Source of the DNA: Cupriavidus sp. P-10
GTDB taxonomy: Bacteria > Pseudomonadota > Gammaproteobacteria > Burkholderiales > Burkholderiaceae
DNA: 64,000 nucleotides
Assembly (NCBI RefSeq): GCF_003402535.2
Contig: NZ_AP025172.1
Location: 992,001-1,056,000, forward strand
Direction: 5' to 3'
The translations under genes were made by a program, and so were the position numbers. Shown piece by piece: positions 1 through 8,400 of this stretch (position 1 is the stretch's first letter; every line of letters begins with the position of its first letter). The notes under the pieces are model-generated. The model was given only the letters and a program-made list of their open reading frames with translations, was not told the origin of the DNA and searched no databases.

Positions 1-2
1 CT

Positions 3-449
3 GGTACAAAGCTGACGCACGTCCCGTATAAGGGCAGTGGACCGGCAGTTGTTGCTCTACTCGGCGGTGAAATCGACGTGCTGTTTGACAACTTGCCCAA
101 TGTGATGAACCAGATCCGGGCCGGCAAGTTCAAGCCTGTTGCCGTCACTGGTCAGCAGCGATCCACGCTGTTGCCAAATGTGCCGACCATCGCTGAATCA
201 GGGGTGCCCGGCTACGAGGTCAACGTCTGGTTCGGCATTCAGGCACCCGCTGGCACGCCAAAGGAGGTCGTTCAGAAACTCAACCAGGAAATCGCGAAGG
301 CGTTGGCGGATCCTGAAATCGTGAAGCGATTCCGAGAACAAGGCGTGGAGGTTGTGGGTAGCTCCCCGACCAAATTCGCCACACTCGTGGAAGCCGAGAT
401 CCAGAAATGGGGAAGCGTGGTCCGCGATGCGAACGTCCGATTGGAGTAA
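3..449 (+). CDS. Bug/TctC-family periplasmic solute-binding protein, C-terminal part
   Basis: The frame is open from base 3 and ends at TAA 447-449. The start lies outside the window, so only about 148 C-terminal residues are seen. VPYKGSGPAVVALLGGE near the visible start and WFGIQAPAGTP further on are typical of Bug receptors, which bind small carboxylates or similar solutes in the periplasm. Full members are about 320 residues, so a little under half is visible. No TctA or TctB membrane partner lies nearby, which is usual for the orphan Bug paralogues of Burkholderiales. The ligand cannot be deduced. A hairpin terminator follows. Confidence 0.85.
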   Translation, partial: GTKLTHVPYKGSGPAVVALLGGEIDVLFDNLPNVMNQIRAGKFKPVAVTGQQRSTLLPNVPTIAESGVPGYEVNVWFGIQAPAGTPKEVVQKLNQEIAKALADPEIVKRFREQGVEVVGSSPTKFATLVEAEIQKWGSVVRDANVRLE

Positions 450-515
450 CTGCTGCGTCGAGAAAGTGTCCGCACGGTAGCGGACACGCTCTGATCCGGG
501 AGCATTCTTCAATAT

Positions 516-542
516 CCCGCCGTACGTCCGGCGGGCTTTTTG
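516..542 (+). terminator. Rho-independent terminator of the first Bug gene
   Basis: CCCGCCG (516-522) pairs with CGGCGGG (529-535) and is followed by CTTTTTG. It stands about 70 bases after the stop of the Bug gene and on the same strand. Confidence 0.75.
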
Positions 543-680
543 TTTATCCCCGATCTGTCAGCGGACATTGGCAGCGAACCGTTGTGGCGCCGTGCAAGCT
601 GTCGGACCAAATCAATCTGCGCAAGCTTGCCCGAAGCTGCGTCAAAGATCCCTTGACCGGCCAGGAATCAGTCGCGAACC

Positions 681-717
681 AAAAAAAGCCCTGCAGGTAA
701 TTTTTGCAGGGCCTTTT
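681..717. terminator. Bidirectional terminator
   Basis: GCCCTGCA (688-695) pairs with TGCAGGGC (705-712). A run of seven A precedes the stem on the + strand and a short T run follows it, so it can stop transcripts from both sides. It lies in the convergent gap between the two Bug genes. Confidence 0.7.
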
Positions 718-780
718 GCTTGCCGCTTCCTCTTTCCGCACTGCTTGCCGAAGTCCCGTACAGTGCGACGGGACAAACGC

Positions 781-820
781 GATCGGCCCTTGAGACCAGA
801 GGATGTCTCAAGGGCCGATC
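781..820. repeat. Perfect 16-bp inverted repeat after the second Bug gene
   Basis: Bases 781-796 and 805-820 are exact reverse complements with an 8-base loop. The repeat starts 15 bases beyond the stop of the minus-strand Bug gene. No strong T run follows on either strand. It may be an RNA-stabilising 3' hairpin or a terminator helper. Confidence 0.6.
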
Positions 821-834
821 ACATCCGAGCTGGC

Positions 835-1809
835 TTATTCAGCGACAACGTTTGCCGACTTCGCGACAGCGCCCCACTTGTCGGCTTCGCTCTTGATATA
901 TCCTGCAAACTCCTCAGGCTTTGTTGCCACCACTTCTGCACCGAGCGTCGCCAACTTGCCCTTTACCTCTGGCATAGCAAGTACCTTCATCAGTGCTGCG
1001 CTCAGTTGTTTGATGATTTCTGGCGATGTTCCGGCAGGTGCGACAAGACCGCCCCAAGAAGAGGCATCGAATCCCTTGATCACCGATTCATCGATTGTTG
1101 GTGCATTGGGAAATGCCGGCACTCGCTTCTTGCTCGCCACGGCCACGAGCTTGAGCTTGCCGCCCGTCACGTACGGACGTGCAGCAACTGCCGTAGTGAA
1201 CATCATCGATACTTGCCCAGCCATCACATCGGTCATTGCTGGGCCATCACCCTTATAGGGCACGTGCATCATATCCAGCTTCAGCCCAGACTTGAACATC
1301 TCGCCAACCAGGTGGTTGGAGGAGCCATTGCCGGCCGAGGCAAATGTGTACTTTCCTGGGTTGACCTTGACTTCTGCTACCAGTCCCTTAATGTCTGTCG
1401 CTTTGACCTTGGGCCCGGCCACCAGGACGATCGGCACCGTGGTGGTTTGCCCAATGGGGGCGAAGCTCTTGTTGACGTCGTAGCCGAGGTGCGGGTAGAT
1501 CGACTGGCTGATGGCATTCGGGCCGACGTTCGCCATCAGAAGCGTATAGCCATCTGCCGGCGACTTGGCCACCATCTCAGCCGCAATATTCCCGTTTGCG
1601 CCGGGCCGGTTCTCGACTACGAATGTCCCACCGGTGACTTCCTTCAGCTTTTCGCTCAGTAGACGTGCCGTTGTATCGGAAGCGCCCCCCGGCGGGTATG
1701 GCACGACAATGCGCACAGGCTTATCCGGGTAGGCTGCCATGGCGATGCCTGACGCCAGGGCTGAAGCAGCGATGACCGCACGCCACGCAGTTTTGATTAG
1801 TGCTTTCAT
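835..1809 (-). CDS. Bug/TctC-family tripartite tricarboxylate transporter substrate-binding protein
   Basis: A complete 324-residue protein of the usual family length. The N-terminus is a clear Sec signal (MKALIKTAW then a hydrophobic stretch ending around AMA). It is followed by YPDKPVRIVVPYPPGGASD, the signature at the start of mature Bug proteins. HVPYKGDGPAMTDVMAGQV in the middle and GGLVAPAGTSPEIIKQL later are also typical. It should act as a periplasmic receptor. It is the last gene of a co-directional group with an IlvD/Edd-type dehydratase, an FAD oxidoreductase and, further upstream, a LacI regulator. A sugar acid or hydroxy acid ligand is plausible but inferred. The gap to the upstream dehydratase is only 22 bases, so they are probably co-transcribed. 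Confidence 0.92.
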   Translation of the reverse strand: MKALIKTAWRAVIAASALASGIAMAAYPDKPVRIVVPYPPGGASDTTARLLSEKLKEVTGGTFVVENRPGANGNIAAEMVAKSPADGYTLLMANVGPNAISQSIYPHLGYDVNKSFAPIGQTTTVPIVLVAGPKVKATDIKGLVAEVKVNPGKYTFASAGNGSSNHLVGEMFKSGLKLDMMHVPYKGDGPAMTDVMAGQVSMMFTTAVAARPYVTGGKLKLVAVASKKRVPAFPNAPTIDESVIKGFDASSWGGLVAPAGTSPEIIKQLSAALMKVLAMPEVKGKLATLGAEVVATKPEEFAGYIKSEADKWGAVAKSANVVAE

Positions 1810-1831
1810 GAGTGTCTCCTTCAGTTCTAGT

Positions 1832-3517
1832 TTATCGAGGATGGATGGGAATCAGTACCGCTCCTCTCGCCAGCGGCTTCACCGTCTTGCTATAGATGTT
1901 CAGCCAGCCTTGCTCCGTAGCGCCCTGGATCGGTGCTGCGTCGACCCGACGCGAAGCCATCTCGTTCTGGTCGACAAGCAGATTAATCTGCCGACCGGGA
2001 ATGTCGATTTCGATCGCGTCGCCATCCTTGACGAGAGCCAAGGGGCCGCCCGCGGCGGCTTCGGGGCAAACCTGACCGACGGCGACACCGCGGTTCAATC
2101 CAGATAGCTGGCCATCCGTCACGACGGCAACCTTGCCGTTGAAGCCCGCACCTTCGACGGCTGCAACAAATGACGACGCCAACGCCACGCCCGGGCCGCC
2201 AATCGGCCCCATACCACGCAGGCACGCTACGGTCCCCTCCGTGATACGTCCATCCGCCAACGCTGCGATAGCTTCTTCCTGAGAGTGAAACACCATCGCT
2301 TTGCCACGGAAGCTTTCCGCCTTCTCACCGGCATTGCCGAGCTTGAGAATGCTACCTTCGGGTGCAAGCGATCCTTTCAGGATGACCAGCGATGGCTTCG
2401 TGGAGATTGGGTTCTCCAACGTGCGCAGGATAGATGGCGATGGCGCTTCGTACTCGTCGAGAATTGCCCTCCAAGTCTTACCCGAGACGGTCAAACACTC
2501 CTGCTCGATCATGGACGTTAGACGTTTAATCGTCGCAAGGGTGCCACCTGCCGCCTCAAGCTCTTCCGTGCGGTGGGGCCCGTTGGGCTTGACGGTCGCT
2601 AGCAGCGGCACTTCTCGTCCGAGCCGGTCAAACAGATCGTAGAGATCCACATCCGTTCCAGCCTCTTCCGCAACACCCTGCAAATGCCGAAGTACGTTGA
2701 TCGACGTCGACAGCGCCAACGCGACGCGCACAGCGTTTCGGAAGGCCGCCGGCGTCAGAAGGCTCCGTGGCGTCAGACCTTCATTGACCATCTCGACAAT
2801 GCGTGCGCCGGCTGCTCGGGCCTGGTCGACCATCGCAGGCGAGTTGGCCAGTACGGGACTGGCGCCTGGCAGCGTCAGGCCCAATGCCTCGCAAACGATG
2901 TGCATGGAATTCGCAGTCCCAAGACCCGCGCACACACCGGGGCTGCGCACGGCACGCTTACACATGCCGTCCAGGTCTTCAAAAGAGAGTTGCCCAGTCA
3001 CGTGCATGCCGACTTTCTCGAAGACATCTTCGATGTCCACATGCTCGCCCTTGTACTGGCCGCTGGCCTGATAGCCGCAGATCACCACGAGTGTCGGAAT
3101 GTTTAGCCGTGCAGCGGCCATCATTTGTCCGGGCGTTGTTTTATCGCATGAAGCCAGGCAAACCATACCGTCGAGTTGTGCGCCCTCAACCTGCACTTCG
3201 ATGTCGTTCACGATCAGGTCGCGCGACGGGAGGATATAGCGGCCCTGCTTGCCCGCGCTAGTGATGAAGTCGCTTGGTGCCGCAGTTCGAACCTCGAAAG
3301 GTACGCCCCCTGCTGCGCGGATTGCCGCCTTCACGTGGGCGGATACGCCATCGAGGTGACTGAAGCAGCTCGACAGCTCCGATGAGGTGTTGACCACCGC
3401 AATCTTCGGCTTGTCCAGATCGGCGTCGCTCAGTCCCAGGGCTTGCCATTGGGCCTTGCGCAGTGCCCAACGGGTCGTACCCGGGGCGAAATTGCTACGG
3501 TATTTCGGGGAATTCAT
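1832..3517 (-). CDS. IlvD/Edd-family dehydratase (dihydroxy-acid or sugar-acid dehydratase)
   Basis: The frame is open well upstream, but the family begins at MNSPKYRSN, so I place the start at 3517. That ATG overlaps the TGA of the preceding oxidoreductase gene (ATGA), which implies translational coupling. The product has 561 residues, normal for the family. CLASCDKTTPGQMMA and GVCAGLGTANSMH carry the cysteines that ligate the Fe-S cluster, and the C-terminal GPIGGPGVA and VTDGQLSG motifs are intact. The family dehydrates 2,3-dihydroxy acids or aldonic acids in the cytoplasm. The setting beside a Bug receptor, an FAD oxidoreductase and a LacI regulator favours catabolism over branched-chain amino acid synthesis, but the substrate is not readable from sequence. 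Confidence 0.9.
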   Translation of the reverse strand: MNSPKYRSNFAPGTTRWALRKAQWQALGLSDADLDKPKIAVVNTSSELSSCFSHLDGVSAHVKAAIRAAGGVPFEVRTAAPSDFITSAGKQGRYILPSRDLIVNDIEVQVEGAQLDGMVCLASCDKTTPGQMMAAARLNIPTLVVICGYQASGQYKGEHVDIEDVFEKVGMHVTGQLSFEDLDGMCKRAVRSPGVCAGLGTANSMHIVCEALGLTLPGASPVLANSPAMVDQARAAGARIVEMVNEGLTPRSLLTPAAFRNAVRVALALSTSINVLRHLQGVAEEAGTDVDLYDLFDRLGREVPLLATVKPNGPHRTEELEAAGGTLATIKRLTSMIEQECLTVSGKTWRAILDEYEAPSPSILRTLENPISTKPSLVILKGSLAPEGSILKLGNAGEKAESFRGKAMVFHSQEEAIAALADGRITEGTVACLRGMGPIGGPGVALASSFVAAVEGAGFNGKVAVVTDGQLSGLNRGVAVGQVCPEAAAGGPLALVKDGDAIEIDIPGRQINLLVDQNEMASRRVDAAPIQGATEQGWLNIYSKTVKPLARGAVLIPIHPR

Positions 3518-4848
3518 TGCAAGGCTCCAAGGAAGGCACCATTGTTTTCCAGCACCTGCTGGATATCGGAGGCCGGCACATGGTGAACGCTGATACCGCG
3601 TGCCACGGCCGTTGCAGCGGTATGCCCAGCCGCTTCGCCCATGGCGAAGCATTGCGCGGTCACTCTGATCGAGGCCTGCGCGCCATGAGTGGCCGATGCA
3701 CACCGGCCAGCCACCATCAGGTTGTCGAAACCTTCCAGCAGAAGCGAACGCAGGGGAATCTGGAAGTACGTGCCGGGCGGCAACCAAATCCATTTGGTGG
3801 CCCTACCCGCAGCGTGGTCCTCCATTGGCCAGGCACAGCACGCGATGGCATCGTCGAAGCGCGCTCCATCGAGAACATCCTTGTCCGTAAGGACGTAGCT
3901 GCCTACGGTGCGCCGACTTTCTCGGATGCCGATCACAGCGCCCGTATCCATGACGAAAGCAGACTCGAATCCCGGCACGTACTTTCGGAATGCCTTCAAG
4001 TATGTGCAAACTTGTTCCCGCCCCGCAATCTCTGCCCGTGACATGACACTGAGGTCGAACGGATTCGGCGATTTTCCGTCCACCGCCACTTTCGTGATGT
4101 TCAGATGCGCAAGCCCGGGGCGTTCGGCAAAAACACCGCCCGCGGTGCGCGGAAGTTCGTAACCGTCGGCGACGGCCTGCTCAAGCCTTTCGCGAAGAGC
4201 CGGACGGCTCAAGCGGGCCAGCGAGTCGGTGTCTACACCGCCGAACCGCACCATGGTGGTAGGGAACTGAAGATCGCCTTCCGAAATTTCGCAAGGCGCG
4301 CCTGCGAAGTTCACCAGGTCGGCATCGCCAGAGCAGTCTACGAACGACTTTGCGCGGAGGGCGAGACGCCCTTCCTTGGTCTCGATCAGAACGGCGTCCA
4401 GTTCGCGCCCCTTCATGGCGACACCAACCACCATCGCATGAAACAACACCTCGACCTTCGCTTCCTGGACGAGCTGATCGAGAGCGACCTTCATGGCGAA
4501 CAAGTCGTAAGGCAACGATGCCGTCTGCAGCCAGCGGGTCGGCTCACCGAGACCGTCAAGTGACCGCAGTCGATCGATGACCTCGTTGCAGAAGCCACCC
4601 ACAATCTGCTGCACGTCTGTGTCGGTGACCGCGTAGAGGCCACAGATACTGCCCAGGCTCACCGACGTCAGGGTGCCGCCTAGAAAGCCCTCGCGCTCCA
4701 GAAGCAGTACCTTGGCACCCGTCCGCGCCGCCGAAATCGCGGCGGCCACCCCCGCAGCTCCGCCTCCGACGACGCAGACGTCTGCGGTGCGAAACACGGA
4801 TGTAGACCGAGCTGGCTCGGACACCACACCCAATGAATACGTAGTCAT
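3514..4848 (-). CDS. FAD-dependent oxidoreductase (FAD_oxidored family)
   Basis: 444 residues. Near the N-terminus VCVVGGGAAGVAAAISAAR is a Rossmann dinucleotide-binding motif, followed by an acidic strand end (LLLERE) and GFLGGTLTS, typical of the FAD_oxidored group related to FixC and succinate-dehydrogenase flavoproteins. FVDCSGDADLV and, near the C-terminus, NLMVAGRCASATHGAQASIR are further FAD-contact motifs. No signal peptide or membrane segment is seen. It is the first gene of the dehydratase operon and overlaps it by 4 bases. The likely role is oxidation of a hydroxy-acid or cyclic intermediate. A palindromic TACGTA element covers its start codon region and another lies 80 bp upstream, so a nearby LacI-type repressor may control it. 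Confidence 0.85.
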   Translation of the reverse strand: MTTYSLGVVSEPARSTSVFRTADVCVVGGGAAGVAAAISAARTGAKVLLLEREGFLGGTLTSVSLGSICGLYAVTDTDVQQIVGGFCNEVIDRLRSLDGLGEPTRWLQTASLPYDLFAMKVALDQLVQEAKVEVLFHAMVVGVAMKGRELDAVLIETKEGRLALRAKSFVDCSGDADLVNFAGAPCEISEGDLQFPTTMVRFGGVDTDSLARLSRPALRERLEQAVADGYELPRTAGGVFAERPGLAHLNITKVAVDGKSPNPFDLSVMSRAEIAGREQVCTYLKAFRKYVPGFESAFVMDTGAVIGIRESRRTVGSYVLTDKDVLDGARFDDAIACCAWPMEDHAAGRATKWIWLPPGTYFQIPLRSLLLEGFDNLMVAGRCASATHGAQASIRVTAQCFAMGEAAGHTAATAVARGISVHHVPASDIQQVLENNGAFLGALQ

Positions 4849-4927
4849 TTTGTCTCCGAAAAAATGCGTGATGCCGGGCCCTACTGACGCGGCTCACGCT
4901 TCACCTGTTCATTTGGTTACGTAGTCA
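4834..4927. promoter_or_regulatory. Pair of TACGTA-centred palindromes, candidate LacI-type operators
   Basis: TGAATACGTAGTCA (4834-4847) is symmetric except at one base pair each side (TGA-N-TACGTA-N-TCA). TGGTTACGTAGTCA (4914-4927) is a second version exactly 80 bp away. A central CG within a palindrome is typical of LacI/GalR operators. One copy overlaps the first codons of the FAD oxidoreductase gene and the other lies in its promoter region, just downstream of the lacI-type gene. Two spaced operators could allow looping. Binding is inferred. Confidence 0.45.
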
Positions 4928-4956
4928 TTATATGCGGAATCGAGAAACTTCCAAGC

Positions 4957-5964
4957 TCACGATGTTGTGCGTCGCAATACGAGGTCGTTAGGAAGCACAA
5001 ACGTGTGCGGCGCCAAATCCGGCGAAGTCATACGACGCTGGAGCCGATCTACTACCTGCTCGACCATGGCGGGCAGGGGTTGCTGGACTGTGCTCAAGCT
5101 AATGCATTCCCACCGCGCCATGGGAATATCGTCATAGCCGACGATCCAAATGTCGCTGGGGACTTGCTTGCCACTGCGTCGAGCAGCATCCAGGACACCG
5201 ATCGCAACGATGTCATTTGTGCAGAACACTGCATCAACATCTGGGCGTTCTGTGACTAGTGTCTGCATCGCCCGGAAGCCGAACTCGTAGCCAAAATCGG
5301 CGGCATCAGCCCGCACAAACGAGTTGCCCTGGGTCAACTCGCCAAGGCCTTCCATAAAGCCTCGTTCGCGTTCGCGAATCGTGCTTGCCTTGGAACTCTT
5401 GCTTGACGCGGCGGAGATCAATCCAATGCACTTTCTGCCCGCGGACACGAAATAATCTGCGACCCGCCGGCCGCCGGCATAGTTGTCGCTCACGATCGTG
5501 TCGAACAAGTCGGTTCCGACAGAGCGATTAATCAGGATGATCGGCTTCTCGGCCGCGACCCGGCTCAGCATCTCCCTGGATTCATCCAGTGCAGCGGCAA
5601 AGATGACGCCATCGGTTGCGCTTTCGGCAAGTGCACGCACCGTTGCCTCGTCCATCTTTCCTTCAAGCTCCCAGACCGTTGTGCGGAAGCCCCGGCTAGC
5701 GAGTCGCTCAACTAGCAGTTGGAGCAGCAGTGGGTACAACGGGTTAGACAGGCTCGCGATGACGACCGCAACCGTCCCGCTGCGCCGCGTTTTCATCTGT
5801 CGTGCTGCTGCGCTCGGCGAATATTCGTGGTCTTGTATGACCTTCAAGACGCGCGCCTTGGTCTCCGGCTTCACCGATGGCAAATCCTGGAGTACACGGG
5901 AAACGGTGGTTTGCGAAACCCCTGCCAGGTTGGCAATGTCGATGCTGGTAAGCCTCTTGCTCAT
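4957..5964 (-). CDS. LacI/GalR-family transcriptional regulator
   Basis: 335 residues, the standard length. The N-terminal helix-turn-helix reads LTSIDIANLAGVSQTTVSRV and is followed by the hinge-helix region YSPSAAARQMKTRRSGTVAV. A periplasmic-binding-protein-like ligand domain occupies the rest (NPLYPLLLQLLVER, IVGYDDIPMARW). It is co-directional with, and 108 bp upstream of, the FAD oxidoreductase-dehydratase-Bug group. It is most likely the local repressor responding to the pathway substrate. The two TACGTA palindromes in the gap are candidate operators. Confidence 0.92.
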   Translation of the reverse strand: MSKRLTSIDIANLAGVSQTTVSRVLQDLPSVKPETKARVLKVIQDHEYSPSAAARQMKTRRSGTVAVVIASLSNPLYPLLLQLLVERLASRGFRTTVWELEGKMDEATVRALAESATDGVIFAAALDESREMLSRVAAEKPIILINRSVGTDLFDTIVSDNYAGGRRVADYFVSAGRKCIGLISAASSKSSKASTIRERERGFMEGLGELTQGNSFVRADAADFGYEFGFRAMQTLVTERPDVDAVFCTNDIVAIGVLDAARRSGKQVPSDIWIVGYDDIPMARWECISLSTVQQPLPAMVEQVVDRLQRRMTSPDLAPHTFVLPNDLVLRRTTS

Positions 5965-6445
5965 GGTGAGGTCGAATTGCGCACGTTAGTGTTAATGCCC
6001 CGGATTTTAAGTTGAGGGCAGCAGCGCTGGCAATGCAGCTTGAGCGACCTAATACTCGAGCGGTATCGGACGTCTCGTGAAGCTGTGTTGAGCTTGTTTC
6101 AGGTTCTTCTGCTCGCAGCCCGAGATGAGCCGTTGAGTACTTCGTGTGCGGGGCATAGCTTGTTGAGGAGCCGCCTATGCCAAGCAATCGGCGTAAGGGG
6201 CCAGCCCCTCTCGTCACAACCTGATAATTTCATGATAGTGAAAGTATGTGGGCACTGCTTCAACCTGTCGGTCGCCAGGCATCCCCAGCCTAGATCTCCT
6301 GCCCTCTGCGGAGCGCGCTGCTAGAGTCTTCGCAAGGGTTTATACCCTCTCTTTCTCCGAAAGGGATTCATGCCCGCCCGAGCAGCGGGCATTCTTTTGC
6401 CTGTGCTCCTGAATGGCTGATCGGGTGATCAGAAGATCTCCGAAA
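5965..6445. other. Intergenic stretch with an orphan terminator
   Basis: No convincing gene. A 94-codon open frame on the + strand (6040-6324) begins with TTG, has no ribosome site and resembles no known protein. The only structured element is the terminator at 6370-6398, which has no recognised + strand gene upstream. Confidence 0.5.
6370..6398 (+). terminator. Orphan Rho-independent terminator
   Basis: ATGCCCGC (6370-6377) pairs with GCGGGCAT (6385-6392), followed by TCTTTT. It points along the + strand, yet no + strand gene precedes it. It may end a small RNA or an unannotated transcript. Confidence 0.6.
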
Positions 6446-6691
6446 TCACGACTCCCGACATCGAGCGCGTGGCCGCTCGTCAGCCTCTGAAGCTGAGCTG
6501 TGCCAACTTTGCAGACGTTCGTGCACCGCCTCGCAGCGTATCAGCATCATGGTCGCAGGCTCCTCGTCTGCGCCGGCGTCGGCAGCCTCCGCGGCGCTGT
6601 GCAGATATACTTGCCGGGAGACGATGGCGGCGATCACGATGAGGGCGCCGACGCCGATTGCCCGGGCCAAAACCGGAAGGTATCGTGCCAT
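6446..6691 (-). CDS. Small single-pass membrane protein, hypothetical
   Basis: 81 residues from the ATG at 6691, which has AGGA seven bases upstream. Residues about 6-26 form one hydrophobic helix (LARAIGVGALIVIAAIVSRQ) after a short basic start, so it is either an inner-membrane anchor or an uncleaved signal. The tail is acidic, then charged. No family recognised. It is divergent from the small gene at 6835. Confidence 0.5.
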   Translation of the reverse strand: MARYLPVLARAIGVGALIVIAAIVSRQVYLHSAAEAADAGADEEPATMMLIRCEAVHERLQSWHSSASEADERPRARCRES

Positions 6692-6834
6692 GGAAATCCT
6701 ACGGGATAGCAGCGGTGATGGTAGCGAGACTACACGAAGCTGCCACGAGTCTAGGCTACGCCATTGCACGATTGACACCGCCTCCGTTTCGCCGTAGCGA
6801 GGCAGAGGCCTTCAGTAACACGGCACTGGGCCGG

Positions 6835-7083
6835 ATGAGCATGCCAAAGACGACCACGCCCTTACCGCGCGGCCAATACTGGGCCACACCCCACGCCACC
6901 TTTCTGCTGGAGGGGCCAAACGGCCATGACGAAGTCTTCCCTGGCGCCCGCTGTGTCAGCGACGGCAAATGGGTCATCTTCTATAAAAACGGGGAAGAGG
7001 TCTGGGCGTGTAACGCCATGTATGCCGCCGCCCAGTTCGACTTTGCTGCCGTATCGAGCGCTGGCGCATCGACGGCCGACTGA
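6835..7083 (+). CDS. Small hypothetical protein
   Basis: 82 residues from MSMPKTTTP (a second possible start is the ATG at 6841). The body (GRQ-free, with GQYWATPHATFLLEGPNG and GKWVIFYKNGEEVWACNAMY) has the balanced hydrophobic/polar pattern of a small folded soluble protein. No family is recognised and no operon partner is visible. Confidence 0.5.
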   Translation: MSMPKTTTPLPRGQYWATPHATFLLEGPNGHDEVFPGARCVSDGKWVIFYKNGEEVWACNAMYAAAQFDFAAVSSAGASTAD

Positions 7084-7618
7084 GTGCCGGCGCGCCACCA
7101 CTACCCCGACGCATTGCGCTTTCAGCAGTTTCAGATCTGGCTCCTTTTCCTTGCTTTCTGACGAGGCTTTCGCGGATAACCAACTCCGCCTTCATCACCT
7201 TCGCGTGGTGACCACGCGATAAGCACAACGTTATCGTGCCCTATCGCCCCCGGCAATCGGCCCTCACGCTCCTCCTGGCTCCCCGCGCTGCGGCTAACCG
7301 TTATTCGCCAGGGATGACGGAAGCGCAACGGCAGTAGCCGGCCATAAAGGGTCATTCGCCTTCACCGACGCGTGGACGTTTGTGCGTCCGCTTCGCTCAA
7401 GCAACAGACCCTTGTTCGCAATCGCTTCTGTCGCCTCTGTGGCGCTACGACACGCCTTGGTGTCCTGACGTCCGCGACAATCCGCGAGGAGCGCGAGCTT
7501 CGCCGCCTCCGACACATATACACAAAAAGTGTCAATGACGTACCAATAATATATTGGACGTGATCTAGTTACGGCCATATTCTCCAGCAGACCCCCAACA
7601 ACGGGCGCGGAAATTATC
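7084..7618. other. Long leader region of the liv operon
   Basis: About 530 bases without a convincing gene. It ends with a perfect palindrome at 7543-7557 that probably belongs to the control region of livG. Confidence 0.5.
7543..7557. promoter_or_regulatory. Candidate LysR-type binding site before livG
   Basis: CCAATA-ATA-TATTGG is a perfect inverted repeat of the size of LysR boxes, 62 bases upstream of the livG ATG. The sequence ATATATTGGAC recurs at 13677-13687 beside the divergent lysR-type gene, in an imperfect palindrome. The shared site suggests that this regulator controls the transporter operon. Confidence 0.5.
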
Positions 7619-8398
7619 ATGGCAAGCAATCTCATTCTTGAAACCGTCGGACTGCGGAAGGAATTCAAGGGATTCGTCGCCGTAAACGACGTCAGTCTCA
7701 AGATCAGGCATGGGCACATCCACGCGCTGATTGGTCCGAACGGTGCAGGCAAGACCACCTGCTTCAACCTCCTTACTAAGTTCCTCGATCCCACGCGCGG
7801 CACCATACGGTTCAACGGTTACGAGATCACCGGCGAAAAGCCGGCGCAGATCGCACGCAGGGGTGTGGTGCGCTCCTTCCAGATCTCGGCGGTGTTTCCG
7901 CACCTGACCGTGCTCGAGAACGTACGTATCCCGCTGCAGCGCAGGCTGGGGATTTCCTTCCAGTTTTGGCGCTCGCCGAAAGTCCTCGCATCGCTCGATG
8001 ACAGGGCCATGGCATTGCTCGCCGACGTCGGACTGGAGGACTTCGCCGACATGACGACCGCCGAGATGCCCTACGGTCGCAAGCGCGCGCTGGAAATCGC
8101 CACCACGCTGGCCCTCGATCCCGAGCTGATGCTGCTCGACGAGCCTACGCAGGGCATGGGCCACGAAGACGTTGACCGCGTCATGCAGCTCATCAAGAAG
8201 GTCTCGGCCAATCGCAGCATCCTGATGGTGGAGCACAACATGAAAGTGGTGTCCGGCATCTGCGACGCCATCACGGTGCTGGCGCGCGGCAGCGTGCTGG
8301 CCGAGGGCACATACGCGGAAGTCTCCGCCAACCCGCAGGTCATCGAGGCCTATATGGGCAGCGCTGATGCCGCGCTCGCTGCGCCGGGAGGGCATTGA
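7619..8398 (+). CDS. livG: Branched-chain-type ABC transporter ATP-binding protein LivG
   Basis: 259 residues. Walker A is GPNGAGKTT, the Q-loop region is RSFQISAVFPHLTVLENVR, the signature region is MPYGRKRALEIATTLA (the Liv-specific variant of LSGGQ), Walker B is LMLLDEPTQGM and the switch His follows in MVEHNMKVV. It is the first gene of livG-livF-livH-livM-receptor. It energises import through the LivH/LivM channel. Although the family is named for leucine, many such importers carry aromatic or other acids. The acyl-CoA genes downstream suggest a carboxylate. Confidence 0.92.
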   Translation: MASNLILETVGLRKEFKGFVAVNDVSLKIRHGHIHALIGPNGAGKTTCFNLLTKFLDPTRGTIRFNGYEITGEKPAQIARRGVVRSFQISAVFPHLTVLENVRIPLQRRLGISFQFWRSPKVLASLDDRAMALLADVGLEDFADMTTAEMPYGRKRALEIATTLALDPELMLLDEPTQGMGHEDVDRVMQLIKKVSANRSILMVEHNMKVVSGICDAITVLARGSVLAEGTYAEVSANPQVIEAYMGSADAALAAPGGH

Positions 8399-8400
8399 TC

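Noticed and set aside
6040..6324. A 94-codon frame considered as the gene for the terminator at 6370
   Set aside because: TTG start, no ribosome site and no protein-like pattern.
7337..7400. Similarity of GTCATTCG-containing text here and at 21,910-21,990, considered as a dispersed intergenic repeat
   Set aside because: Only short words are shared and the alignment does not extend; it may be chance in similar intergenic DNA.
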